A stretch of DNA of 64,000 nucleotides. Source: an uncultured Acidimicrobiales bacterium. GTDB lineage: Bacteria; Actinomycetota; Acidimicrobiia; Acidimicrobiales; Aldehydirespiratoraceae. The notes beneath the pieces were generated by a model, which saw nothing but the letters and a program-made list of their open reading frames with translations, did no database searches and was not told the DNA's origin. Of the stretch, positions 17,961 to 29,498 are shown one piece after another. Positions within the stretch are counted from its first letter, which is position 1. The number at the start of each line of letters is the position of its first letter. The stretch spans positions 2,204,277-2,268,276 of the forward strand of contig CATQHS010000001.1 in NCBI GenBank assembly GCA_958296055.1, read 5' to 3'. The translations under genes were made by a program, and so were the position numbers.

Positions 17961-18770
17961 ATGAACACCCATCCGGTGCGGGTGGGAAGCTGCCTGTTCA
18001 CCATGGTCGACCCGGTCCGGGGCCACGAGGTGGACTACAACCGCTGGTACGAGCGAGACCACTTCTACGCCGGCTGCATGGTGGGCCCGTGGCTGTTCGC
18101 CGGCCGCCGCTGGGTGGCCACCCGGGATCTGAAGGACCTGCGCTTCCCGGCCGACTCGCCGCTGGCCGCGCCCGTCGGCACCGGGTCCTATCTGGCCGTC
18201 TACTGGGTCCACGAGGGCCACCACGACGAGCACTTCGCCTGGTCCATCAACCAGGTGGTCGGCCTGTACAAGTCGGGGCGGGGCTTCCAGCACCGGGTCC
18301 ACGCCCACACCGCGCTGCTGCACGAGCCCTGGTTCTGCTACCGCGACGACGACCCCGTGCCCGTCGAGCTGGCCCTGGACCACCCCTACCGGGGTCTGGC
18401 CGTGGTGGCGGTGGACCCGGCCGGCGGCTCGGGCCCGGCCGGCGTCGGCGGGTTGGAAGACCACCTGCGGGCCGAGGCCCTGCCCGAGCTCATGGACTCC
18501 TCGGCCGTGGCCTCCATGGTGTCCTGGAGCTATGTCGCCCCGGCCTCCGGCGCCACCGACCGGGCCCCCATGGACTTGGGCACTCCGCCCGGGCCCCCTG
18601 AGCGCCGGGTGCAGTTGTTCTTCTTGGAGGACGACCCGGCCGAGGTCTGGCCCCGGTTCCGGGACTACGGGGCCGGGCTGGCTGCCGCCGGCCGCGGTGA
18701 GGTCGTGTTCGCCGCCGGTTTCCGGCCCACCGTCGTGGGCACCGACACCTACACCGACCGCCTCTGGTGA
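17961..18770 (+). CDS. Hypothetical protein, EthD/dimeric alpha-beta barrel-like
   Basis: VDYNRWYERDHFYAGCMVGPWLFAGRRW. Confidence 0.45.
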   Translation: MNTHPVRVGSCLFTMVDPVRGHEVDYNRWYERDHFYAGCMVGPWLFAGRRWVATRDLKDLRFPADSPLAAPVGTGSYLAVYWVHEGHHDEHFAWSINQVVGLYKSGRGFQHRVHAHTALLHEPWFCYRDDDPVPVELALDHPYRGLAVVAVDPAGGSGPAGVGGLEDHLRAEALPELMDSSAVASMVSWSYVAPASGATDRAPMDLGTPPGPPERRVQLFFLEDDPAEVWPRFRDYGAGLAAAGRGEVVFAAGFRPTVVGTDTYTDRLW

Positions 18771-20476
18771 CCCGCCCCGCCCGCTGGCTCCGGCCGCCGG
18801 AGACGCCCGTCGGCCTCGCCGCCCGCGGCGCCCGGCCGCCGGAGAGGACGTCCCGTCGCCGGCTCCGGCCGCCGTCGGCCGCCGCGGCGGCGCTGGTCGC
18901 CGTGCTGGTGGCCGGGTCCTGCGGCACGAGCCGCAGCAACGTGGAGGTGCCCGCGGCCGAGCCCGACCGCGGCGGCGAAGAGTCCCCGGACCCGGTTTCC
19001 GCCCCCGCAGACCCAGCCGGAGACCGAGACGCCGGCTCGGCCCCCACTGAGGACTCCGCCCCGTCCGACGCCGCCCCGCCCGCCCGCCCGCCCGCCGTCC
19101 CGGCCGAGATCGCCCAGACCGACTGCCCCCCCGGACTGGCCGCCGCCGACTTGGCCTGCGCCCTGGCTACCGTGCCCGTCGACTGGGGCGACCCCGCCGG
19201 GGATACTGTCGAGATCAGCCTGGCCGTCCTCCCCGGCACCGACGGCGAAGCGGGCGGCCCGCCGCTGGTCATCCTCCAGGGCGGGCCGGGGTCGGCCAGC
19301 ACCGAATTCCGCTTCTTTTACGACCGCCAGCCCTACCCCCAGGTTTTCATCGACCAACGGGGCACCGGTTTCGGCTCAGCCGATTTCGACTGTCCCGAGA
19401 TCAACGAGGTCCTGTCCGAGGCCTTGGCCGCGACCGGTGAAGAGGCCGGAGCGCTGGTGCAGACCGCCTACCGGGCCTGCGGGGACCGTCTGGGCGGTCA
19501 TCCGGTTCTGGCCCACACCAACTCCGCCGCCCACGCCGCCGACGTGGCCTCGGTCATGGCCGGGCTCGGGCACGATCGCTGGTTCGTCTACGGCGTCAGC
19601 TACGGCACGACCATCGCCTTGGAGCTGGTGCGGGCCGGGCCGGCGGGGCTGGCCGGAGCCGTGCTCGACGGCGTCTACCCGCCCGACCTCGACGTGGACC
19701 GGTCCCTGGCGGCCTCGGCCGAGTCGTCGCTGCGGGAACTGGACGCCGCCTGCGCCGCCAAGCCGGTCTGCCGGGACATCCTCGCCGACGTGGACGCAAC
19801 TCTGGCCGAGCTGATGGCCCGCCTCGAGGACCGGCCCCTGGTCGTGACCGTGGACGCGTCCCGGAACGGGCTGGGCTCCGAGATCGAGGTTCTGATCGAC
19901 GAGGCCACTCTGGCCCAGATGGTGTTCCTGCTCCTCTACGACCCGGTGTCCATCGGGACCGTGCCGGGGATGCTGGCCGGCCTCAACCGGGGCGACGGGG
20001 CCGTTGCCGCCCGGCTGGGGCAAGACATTGTGGAGATCTCGATCATCGATTCTTTCTTCAACTCCGAGGGCACTTACCTGGCCGTGCAGTGCGCCGAGCG
20101 CCTGCCCCTGGCGTCGGGGGTGCCCGAAGACCTCGGCGCCTACGAGGCCGCCGTCGCCGGTTCGGGCCTAGCCGAGCTGTGCGCCGGCTGGGACCTGCCC
20201 TCGTCGCCGCCCCCGGACGGCCCCGTCGCCAGCGACCTGCCGGTGCTGCTGCTGGCCGGCCGGTTCGACCCCATAACCCCGCCCCGGCTGGCCGAGCAGG
20301 CCGCGGCCGGGCTGTCGAGTTCCACCGTGGTGGTCCGCGACGGCGCCAGCCACGGGATATGGCCTGCCGACCCTTGCGTGGCCGCCATCGTCGGGGCTTT
20401 CCTGGGGGACCCGGCTGCCGACCTCGACGTTTCCTGCACCGCCACCCCAGCCCCAATCACCTGGAAGAACCCATGA
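18767..20476 (+). CDS. Alpha/beta hydrolase, tripeptidyl aminopeptidase-like
   Basis: VILQGGPGSAS; YGVSYGTTIALELVR; C-term TAP-like PVLLLAGRFDPITPPRLAEQ. Confidence 0.85.
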   Translation: MTRPARWLRPPETPVGLAARGARPPERTSRRRLRPPSAAAAALVAVLVAGSCGTSRSNVEVPAAEPDRGGEESPDPVSAPADPAGDRDAGSAPTEDSAPSDAAPPARPPAVPAEIAQTDCPPGLAAADLACALATVPVDWGDPAGDTVEISLAVLPGTDGEAGGPPLVILQGGPGSASTEFRFFYDRQPYPQVFIDQRGTGFGSADFDCPEINEVLSEALAATGEEAGALVQTAYRACGDRLGGHPVLAHTNSAAHAADVASVMAGLGHDRWFVYGVSYGTTIALELVRAGPAGLAGAVLDGVYPPDLDVDRSLAASAESSLRELDAACAAKPVCRDILADVDATLAELMARLEDRPLVVTVDASRNGLGSEIEVLIDEATLAQMVFLLLYDPVSIGTVPGMLAGLNRGDGAVAARLGQDIVEISIIDSFFNSEGTYLAVQCAERLPLASGVPEDLGAYEAAVAGSGLAELCAGWDLPSSPPPDGPVASDLPVLLLAGRFDPITPPRLAEQAAAGLSSSTVVVRDGASHGIWPADPCVAAIVGAFLGDPAADLDVSCTATPAPITWKNP

Positions 20477-20477
20477 G

Positions 20478-20527
20478 TTTTTCTGAGCAAGAAATGTCGC
20501 ATAGGCGACAATCGATGCTCAGAAAAA
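20478..20527 (+). promoter_or_regulatory. Dyad operator element, copy A
   Basis: TTTTTCTGAGCA-N5-TGTCGC-ATAG-GCGACA-N5-TGCTCAGAAAAA; related to 53758-53809. Confidence 0.75.
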
Positions 20528-20546
20528 CCAGTGAAGGGAGCGAGCT

Positions 20547-21347
20547 GTGAGCACTGGGATATTGGCCGGCCGGACGGTGCTGGTGGCAGGTGCCGGCCCG
20601 GGCCTGGGCCGAAGCTGCGCCCGGCTGGCCCACCGGGACGGGGCCAACGTGGTGGTGATGGCCCGCAACGCTGGCCGGCTGGCCGAACTGGCCGCCGAAA
20701 TCGACCCCGCCGGGGAGCGGGTGTCGGCCTGTCCCGGCGACATAACCGACCAGGACGCCTGCCGGGCCGCGGCCGCCCACGCCGCCGAGCGGTTCGGCGC
20801 TCTGCACGCCGTGGTCAACGTGGCCGCCCTCGACAGCCGGTTCGGCCCCTTCGACCGGCTCGACGACGATGACTGGAGGGCCAACCTGGAGGTGAACGTG
20901 ATCGGGGCCGTTCACGTGGTGCGGGCCGCGGCGCCGCTGATGGCCGACGCCGGGGGCGGGTCGATCGTGCTGATCGGCTCGCAGGCCTCGCTGCGGCCGG
21001 TGGCGGCCCTGCCCCAGAGCCCCTACGGCGCGGCCAAGGCCGCGCTGTTGTCGGTGGCCCGGGACCTGGCCGCCGAACTCGGCCCCTCGGGCATCCGGGT
21101 CAACACGGTGATCTCGTCGTGGATGTGGGGCCCCAACGTGGAGCTGTACTGCCAGTGGCAGGCCGGCGAGCGGGGCATCGACTCCGCCGAGGTCAAGGCC
21201 GAGATTGAGCAGAGCATGGCCCTGCGGGAGATGCCAACCGACGCCGACGTGGCCGAGGCCGCCGTCTTCTTGGCCTCCGAGCGGGCCCGCATGATCACCG
21301 GCCAAACCCTGGTGGTAAACGCCGGCGAGTTCTTCCCCGTCGCCTGA
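20547..21347 (+). CDS. SDR family oxidoreductase
   Basis: VLVAGAGPGLGRSCARLAHRDGANVVVMARN; SPYGAAKAALLSVARDLAAELG. Confidence 0.9.
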   Translation: MSTGILAGRTVLVAGAGPGLGRSCARLAHRDGANVVVMARNAGRLAELAAEIDPAGERVSACPGDITDQDACRAAAAHAAERFGALHAVVNVAALDSRFGPFDRLDDDDWRANLEVNVIGAVHVVRAAAPLMADAGGGSIVLIGSQASLRPVAALPQSPYGAAKAALLSVARDLAAELGPSGIRVNTVISSWMWGPNVELYCQWQAGERGIDSAEVKAEIEQSMALREMPTDADVAEAAVFLASERARMITGQTLVVNAGEFFPVA

Positions 21348-21379
21348 CTGGGGCTACCGTCTGAAGCTGAGGAGGACCG

Positions 21380-22336
21380 ATGGCGTCCAAAGAAGATCTC
21401 CCTACTTACAAGGATCTGATGCTGCCGGTGCTGCAGGCTGTCGACCGCCTTGGCGGGTCTGCCACCAGCCGCCAGATACAAGAGGCCGTGGTCGAGGCAC
21501 TCGCTCCTTCTGAGGACTTGTTGGCGCTCACCTACCCGACCCGGGGAGGGGACGAATCGATATATCTGGACCGCCTCGGCTGGGCTCGCTCGGCCTGCAA
21601 GCACACCGGTGTGCTCGAGAGCCCTAGGCGGAGTCTCTATCTGGTGACCGATCTCGGACGCGAGATCTTGGATATGGGAACTAAGGATGCGGCGCTGCGT
21701 CTGGCGGATCTCGAACGTGAGACACTGCGCGCCAGGCGTGATAAAGCCGCCGCCGAAAAGTCGGCGAGTGATGACAGCACTGCTGGCGGGACAGCGGTGC
21801 CGAGTGACGACGATGCCGAGGAAGCGCAGACACCGACTGACGATGAGGAACCCGAAGAATGGAAGCAGGCTCTGCTCACACGACTCCATCGCTTGTCACC
21901 GGAAGGGTTCGAACGCTTCGTTCTGTATCTGCTGCGGAACTACGACCTTGAACTAAGGCATGTCGGTCAGTCCGGCGACCGCGGCATTGACGGAATCGGC
22001 ACGGCGCCGATGAGCCCGGTGCTATCGGCCACGGTGGCGGTGCAAGTGAAGCGTCACGACCCGTCTAAGAACCTCGGGCGCGACGTCGTGGCGCTGTTTC
22101 AGCGGGATGCGGCCGCGGCTGGTGCTGAGCGGGCCATCCTGGTCACGTTGGGGGGCTACACCGCCGCGGCGAGGGAGGCGTCCCAGGTAACGACCCCCAC
22201 GGTCGATCTCATCGATGGCGCTCGGCTCTGCGATCTCGCTCTGGAGAAGCAGGTCGGCGTGCAAGAAGTCCCCCAGGTAAATCTGCAATGGTTCGACCGC
22301 TTTGAGCCTCGTGACTTCCTCGGTCGCGAGCACTGA
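21380..22336 (+). CDS. Mrr-like restriction endonuclease
   Basis: N-terminal Mrr_N-like winged helix; LSPEGFERFVLYLLRNYDLELRHVGQSGDRGIDGIG...VAVQVKRHD catalytic block. Confidence 0.85.
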   Translation: MASKEDLPTYKDLMLPVLQAVDRLGGSATSRQIQEAVVEALAPSEDLLALTYPTRGGDESIYLDRLGWARSACKHTGVLESPRRSLYLVTDLGREILDMGTKDAALRLADLERETLRARRDKAAAEKSASDDSTAGGTAVPSDDDAEEAQTPTDDEEPEEWKQALLTRLHRLSPEGFERFVLYLLRNYDLELRHVGQSGDRGIDGIGTAPMSPVLSATVAVQVKRHDPSKNLGRDVVALFQRDAAAAGAERAILVTLGGYTAAAREASQVTTPTVDLIDGARLCDLALEKQVGVQEVPQVNLQWFDRFEPRDFLGREH

Positions 22337-22368
22337 AGCTCGCCCCGGTCGGTAAAAGAGGAGCAACC

Positions 22369-22563
22369 ATGACTAGAACGACCAACTATGAATCACTCCA
22401 AGATATTCAGGATTTTATGGAAGCGAAGCGAGCGGCGGAACGATCGTTGATCGCGCCGTACGAAGACCCGCGGGAGTTCGGTCGGCGTATTGCTGTCGAG
22501 ATCTTCGAGAAGTACGTGAAGGAATCAGACGGTCAGGAATCAAGCGAAAGCGAGGCTGACTGA
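22369..22563 (+). CDS. Small hypothetical protein (64 aa)
   Basis: Immediately downstream of Mrr gene, RBS gaggagc, low-GC codons like its neighbour. Confidence 0.45.
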   Translation: MTRTTNYESLQDIQDFMEAKRAAERSLIAPYEDPREFGRRIAVEIFEKYVKESDGQESSESEAD

Positions 22564-22617
22564 TCTCAACTTCTGAATCGTTCCGTGGAACGAGACCCCT
22601 GGTCGACGAGGCTTGTT

Positions 22618-24207
22618 TCAGTCGGGTGAGGTGACCTCTCGGAGCTGGGCGGCGGCGCCGGGGCCCATTTCAACGGCAGCCCAGATCGGTCTGTCGGGTC
22701 CGAGCATGGCGGCCAGGGCCCGGGCACCGGCGCTTCCGGGGTTGGGGAGATCGGTAGTGAGCAGCACTAGCTGCGGCTGGTTGGACTTGCCCGTCTCTGC
22801 GAAGTGCAACACCGCGGCCTTGCCGAGGGCCTTCCACAGGGTGTCGGTGCGGCGGAGGCCGGCCCGTTGGGTGATCGTGAACGCCCCGGACACGTCGAAC
22901 CGCCACCAGTAGCCCGCTCGACTCTGGGCCTCGAAGTTGATCTCCACCCCGCCTGGCCCTTTGACGTCGGAGCGGATGTCGGTGAAGCCGGCTTCCTCCA
23001 AGATTCGCCGGGCTATGTCCTTGGCTTTCTTCCCCTCACGGCTGGCCCGGGACTGAAAGTCCTCGGAAGGAGCATCCCTGTTGGCCGCAGCAGCATCGAA
23101 GCTGCCGTCGAAGTCGAGGGACATCTCGCCGCTCCCCGAGCACCGATCGCCCGCCGGGGGAGTGGCGCCGTTTCTCTCGACTTCCAGGCGCCGGCGCTCC
23201 TCGGCCACCCGCTGCTCGGCTGCTTCGACATAGCCCGCGTCGGTGTCGAAACCGACGTAGTGGCGACCGGTGCGCACCGCGGCCACCGCGGTGGAGCCGA
23301 CTCCCATGAACGGGTCCAGCACCAAGTCCCTCTCGTAAGTGTACAACTCGATCAGGCGCTGGGGCAACTCCACCGGGAACGGGGCCGGGTGGCCCACCCT
23401 CTGGGCCGACTCGGCCGGGATCTCCCACACGTCGGTGGTGGCTTCCATGAACTCGTCGGCTGAGATCGACCCCTTCGACGGCTGGCCGGCGGCGGCCCGC
23501 GCCCGAGGGCTCATCGCCCGGTCGAAGCGGCCCTTGGAGGCGATCACCACCCGCTCGGTCAGGTCCCGCAGCACCGGGTTGGCCGGGCTGGCGAAAGACC
23601 CCCAGGCGCAGTTGCCCCCCGCGCCTCTGGCCTTAAGCCAGATCACCTCGCCCCGCAGCAGCAGGCCCAGCCGGTTGGACAGGATGTCGATCACATCCGC
23701 GGACAAAGACCGGTACGGCTTGCGGCCCAGGTTGGCCACGTTCACCGCCATCCGGCCCCCCGGCTCCAGCTTGCGGACGCACTCGGCGAACACGTCGGTC
23801 AGCATCTCCAAGTACTCGACGTAGGAGCCGGGAACCCCATCTGAGCCCAAGTCCGCCTCGTAGGCCTTGCCCGCGAAGTACGGCGGCGAGGTCACCATCA
23901 GAGCCACCGAGTCGTCGGCTACGTCCCCGCAGCCGTCCATGTCCCGGGCGTCGCCTGTCCATATCCGATCCAGACAGGCCGGCTTGGCGACGGTGCCGTT
24001 CTCGTCGATAAGCGGCGCGGTGAAGCGGTTGTAGAACGCCGACGAGTCGTGGCCTTCGCGCCGTCCCACCCCGAAGCTCGATGTGGAGGTGGCCTGGCGT
24101 CGGCGCTCGGGGCCGCTCACGCCCGGCACCCTAATGCTCCTTGCCCTTGGCGGCCGCTCTCGGGCCGCCCGTCCCGGCTGGATCGGTTGGCGCGACCGGG
24201 CCGCCAA
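22618..24207 (-). CDS. DNA methyltransferase (N4/N6 type) with C-terminal extension
   Basis: TSPPY motif IV; DPFMGVGSTAVAAVRTGRHYVGFD motif I; ~150-aa C-terminal region; start may be internal. Confidence 0.85.
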   Translation of the reverse strand: MAARSRQPIQPGRAARERPPRARSIRVPGVSGPERRRQATSTSSFGVGRREGHDSSAFYNRFTAPLIDENGTVAKPACLDRIWTGDARDMDGCGDVADDSVALMVTSPPYFAGKAYEADLGSDGVPGSYVEYLEMLTDVFAECVRKLEPGGRMAVNVANLGRKPYRSLSADVIDILSNRLGLLLRGEVIWLKARGAGGNCAWGSFASPANPVLRDLTERVVIASKGRFDRAMSPRARAAAGQPSKGSISADEFMEATTDVWEIPAESAQRVGHPAPFPVELPQRLIELYTYERDLVLDPFMGVGSTAVAAVRTGRHYVGFDTDAGYVEAAEQRVAEERRRLEVERNGATPPAGDRCSGSGEMSLDFDGSFDAAAANRDAPSEDFQSRASREGKKAKDIARRILEEAGFTDIRSDVKGPGGVEINFEAQSRAGYWWRFDVSGAFTITQRAGLRRTDTLWKALGKAAVLHFAETGKSNQPQLVLLTTDLPNPGSAGARALAAMLGPDRPIWAAVEMGPGAAAQLREVTSPD

Positions 24208-24221
24208 CCTACCGTCACCCT

Positions 24222-24866
24222 GTGACCGTGATCCGGCTCCGCGGCGTGGTCGTCGTGCTGGGCCGCTACCCGGCCCTGGCCGGTGCCGATCTCGACGTAG
24301 AGGCCCGACAGACCGTTCTGGTGCAGGGCCCCAACGGCGCCGGCAAGTCGACGCTGCTGAGGCTGTGCGCCGGCCTGCACCCGCTGCGGGCCGGCACCGC
24401 CGAAGTGCTCGGCTGCGATCTCGGTGCCGAGCGGCCCGCCGTGCGGGGCCGGGTCGGCCTGCTCGGCCACGACACCGCCCTCTACGACGACCTGACCGTC
24501 ACCGAGAACCTGGAGCTGTGGGCCCGGGCCGCCCGGCTGCCCGTCGCCGAGGTGCCCGAGGCGCTGGACCGGCTGGGCTTGGAGTCCCGGCTGCGGTCCG
24601 TGCCGGTGGGCCGGCTCTCGGCCGGGCAGCGCCGTCGCACCGCCTTGGCCGCCATCGCCCTCCGCCGGCCCGAGCTGTGGCTCCTGGACGAGCCCCACGC
24701 CGGGCTCGACCGGCCCGCCCGGCGGATCGTGGACGAGCTGATCGTCGAGGCCGCCGCCTCCGGCGCCACCGTGGTGCTCTCCTCCCACGAGCCCGGCCGA
24801 GCCGCCGGGCTGGCCGCCCGCACCGTCACCATGACCGGGGGGACAGTGACCGCCGATGCGGCCTGA
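24222..24866 (+). CDS. ccmA: Heme exporter ATP-binding protein CcmA
   Basis: GPNGAGKSTLLRLCAGLHPLRAGTAEV; start of ccm locus. Confidence 0.85.
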   Translation: MTVIRLRGVVVVLGRYPALAGADLDVEARQTVLVQGPNGAGKSTLLRLCAGLHPLRAGTAEVLGCDLGAERPAVRGRVGLLGHDTALYDDLTVTENLELWARAARLPVAEVPEALDRLGLESRLRSVPVGRLSAGQRRRTALAAIALRRPELWLLDEPHAGLDRPARRIVDELIVEAAASGATVVLSSHEPGRAAGLAARTVTMTGGTVTADAA

Positions 24867-25629
24867 CCCCGCCCCCGACCCCGGTCGGCCCACCCCCGCC
24901 CCGCCCGCCGCCGGCCCCGCCGCCCGCCCCAGCCCCGCCGCCGCGTCCCGCGTCCTCGAAACCTGGCGGGACGCTGCGCTGGTGGCGGACAAGGACCTGC
25001 GAGTCGAATGGCGCTCGCGGGCGACCCTGGGACAGGTCGTGCCCTTCGCCGGGCTGGTGTTGATCCTGTTCGGGTTCGCCCTCGACGCCCATCGGCCCAC
25101 GCTGCGGCTGGCCGCGCCCGGGCTCTTCTGGCTCACCGCGCTGTTCGTGACCGTGGTGGCCGCTCAGCGCTCCACCGCCGCCGAGGCCGCCGACTCGTCC
25201 CGGCGGATGCTGCTGCTGGCCGGCGTCCATCCCGGCGCCGTCTTCGCCGGCAAGGCCGCGGCGGTGGCCGTGCAGATCCTGGCGGTGGAGCTGGTCATGG
25301 TGGCCGGGGTGCTGGTGTTCTACGGCGTCCGAATCGAATCGATCCCGCTGATAGCCGCCACCTGCCTGGCGGCCACGGCCGGGCTGGCCGCCGCCGGCAG
25401 CCTGCTGGCCGCCCTGGTGGCCGGCTCTAGGGCCCGGGAGACCATCCTGCCCGTCCTGTTGATGCCCGTGGCCGCTCCGGTGCTCATCGCCGCCGCCCGG
25501 GCCTTCGACGCCGCCCTGGGCTCGGCCGCCGTCAACGGCTGGAGGTGGCTGGGCCTGTTGGCGGTGTTCTCGGTAGTTAACGTCATGCTGGGAGTTGGGG
25601 CCTACGGCCCACTGGCCGAGGAGGTCTGA
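24856..25629 (+). CDS. ccmB: Heme exporter permease CcmB
   Basis: Membrane protein between ccmA and ccmC; KDLRVEWRSRATLGQVVPFAGLVLILFGFA. Confidence 0.85.
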   Translation: MRPDPAPDPGRPTPAPPAAGPAARPSPAAASRVLETWRDAALVADKDLRVEWRSRATLGQVVPFAGLVLILFGFALDAHRPTLRLAAPGLFWLTALFVTVVAAQRSTAAEAADSSRRMLLLAGVHPGAVFAGKAAAVAVQILAVELVMVAGVLVFYGVRIESIPLIAATCLAATAGLAAAGSLLAALVAGSRARETILPVLLMPVAAPVLIAAARAFDAALGSAAVNGWRWLGLLAVFSVVNVMLGVGAYGPLAEEV

Positions 25630-25630
25630 G

Positions 25631-26425
25631 GTGAGTGATCCCGAGGCGAAAAAACCCACCACCGGGTCGCTCACAACCCGCTGGCTCGGACTGGCCGTGC
25701 TGGCGGGGACGGCGGCCGTGGCCCTGCTCGGGTTGCTGGCCGCCCCCGCTGACGACGTGCAGCTCGACGCGGTGCGCATCATCTTCGTCCATGTGCCCGT
25801 GGCCATCGGCGCCTACGTCGCCTTCGGGCTCACCGCGGTCGGCTCGCTGATGTGGCTGTGGCGCCGCTCGGCGTGGTGGGACGTGACCGCCCACGCCGCC
25901 GCCGAGATCGGGGTGCTGCTGTGCGGGCTCACCCTGGCCACTGGGATGCTCTGGGGCCGCCCCACCTGGGGCACCTACTGGGAGTGGGGCGACGTGCGGC
26001 TGGTCACCACCCTGATCCTGTTCCTGATCATGGTCGGCTACCTGTCGGTGCGGTCCCTGGGCGGCGACGAGGCGGCTTCCACCCGAGCCGCGGTGGTCGG
26101 GCTGGTGGGGGCGGTCAACCTGCCCATCGTCAACCAGTCGGTCAACTGGTGGTCGGACCGCACCCTGCACCAGCAGTCGTCGCTGACCGACGGCAAGCTG
26201 GAGAACCTGACCCTGTTCACCGTGTTCCTGGCCATCGTGGTGACCGTTCTGGCCGGGCTGTGGATGATGATCCACCGATTTCGCATCGGCTGGCTGGAGC
26301 GGGAGCTGCGAGCCGCCGATCTCGACGCCGCCATCGAGGCCCGCCGCTCCGAAGCCGCCGCAGCCGCCGATCTCGACGCCGACCCCGAGATTGCCGCCCC
26401 CGAGGCGGCCCGGAACCGGCCATGA
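25631..26425 (+). CDS. ccmC: Cytochrome c biogenesis protein CcmC
   Basis: WxWG-type motif: TGMLWGRPTWGTYWEWGDVRLVTTLILFLIMVGYL. Confidence 0.9.
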   Translation: MSDPEAKKPTTGSLTTRWLGLAVLAGTAAVALLGLLAAPADDVQLDAVRIIFVHVPVAIGAYVAFGLTAVGSLMWLWRRSAWWDVTAHAAAEIGVLLCGLTLATGMLWGRPTWGTYWEWGDVRLVTTLILFLIMVGYLSVRSLGGDEAASTRAAVVGLVGAVNLPIVNQSVNWWSDRTLHQQSSLTDGKLENLTLFTVFLAIVVTVLAGLWMMIHRFRIGWLERELRAADLDAAIEARRSEAAAAADLDADPEIAAPEAARNRP

Positions 26426-26571
26426 CCCACCTGGGCTACGTCCTGGGGGCCTGGGGCCTGGTGCTGGGAGCCGGGGCCCTCTACGCCATCCGTCTGGTGC
26501 GCCGGGGTCGCAAGCTGGCGGCCCGAGTACCGGCCAGCCGCCGACGCTGGATGTCGGCCCCCGATCGATGA
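26422..26571 (+). CDS. ccmD: CcmD-like small membrane protein (49 aa)
   Basis: MTHLGYVLGAWGLVLGAGALYAIRLVRRGRKLAARVPASRRRWMSAPDR; position between ccmC and ccmE. Confidence 0.75.
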   Translation: MTHLGYVLGAWGLVLGAGALYAIRLVRRGRKLAARVPASRRRWMSAPDR

Positions 26572-26696
26572 TCGGCCTCCGGTCCCGGAAGTCGGCGCCC
26601 GGCCGGCGATGACCGCCGCCCCCCGCCGCCCGACGTCGGCCCCCAGCCGGTGATGACCGCCGCTCCCCGTCGCCCGACGTCGGCCCCCGATCGGTG

Positions 26697-27445
26697 ATGA
26701 CGACCCTCGAGCCTCGGCCGCCGCGACCCTCCTCCCGGCCGGTCCGCTCGGACCGCCGCCGTCTGGTGTCGCTGGCGGTGATCGTGGCCGTGGCCGCCGC
26801 CGTGACCTGGCTGGTCGCCAACCTGCTCGGTGACGCCTCCCTGTTCTTCTACAACGCCGACGAGGCCGTCGAGCGCCGGGACGAGCTCGGCTCGGAGCGC
26901 TTCCGGGTCCAGGGAACCCCCGTGGCCGGCACCATCGCCGAGACCTTCCTCGACGACGCCCCAGCCCTGGCCTTCACCATCGGCTTCGAGGGCGCGCTCG
27001 TCGACGTGGTCCACACCGGCGACCCCCGGGAGTTGTTCCAGCCCGGTGTGCCGGTGGTGCTGGAGGGGGGGTGGCGGCTGGGCCCGGCCCCCGTCGACGA
27101 GCCCGCCCGGGCCGCCCTGGCCGCCGCCGACGGCTGGTACTTCGCCTCGGATCGGATGCTGGTCAAGCACGACAACGACTACCGCAACCGCGACGACTAC
27201 GAGGAGCGCGTCGACGAAGCCGAACAGGGCACCGACGCCGCGTCGGAGCCCGCCCGTCCCGCCGCCGCTGAGCCCGCCGCTGCCGTCCGCCCCGCCGCCG
27301 CTGAGGGCACCACCGCCGCCCGGCCCGCCGCTACTGAGGGTGCCTCCGCCCGTCCCACCGTCACCCAACCCGCCGCTGCTGAGGGCGCTACCGCCGCTCG
27401 GCCCCCCGCCACCCCTGGCCCGCCCGACCTGACGGACCCGGCTGC

Positions 27446-27449
<4 letters not shown>
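26697..27449 (+). CDS. ccmE: Cytochrome c maturation protein CcmE with long Ala/Pro-rich tail
   Basis: VKHDNDYRNRDDY heme-chaperone HxxxY region. Confidence 0.85.
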
Positions 27450-29416
<1,967 letters not shown>

Positions 29417-29498
29417 CGACGACGCCCCCGCCCCCGGCACCCTCCCCGCCCGCGGCGGCCGCCCCGCCCCTCCCGGCGTCCCCGGCCCCGACCGGCCC

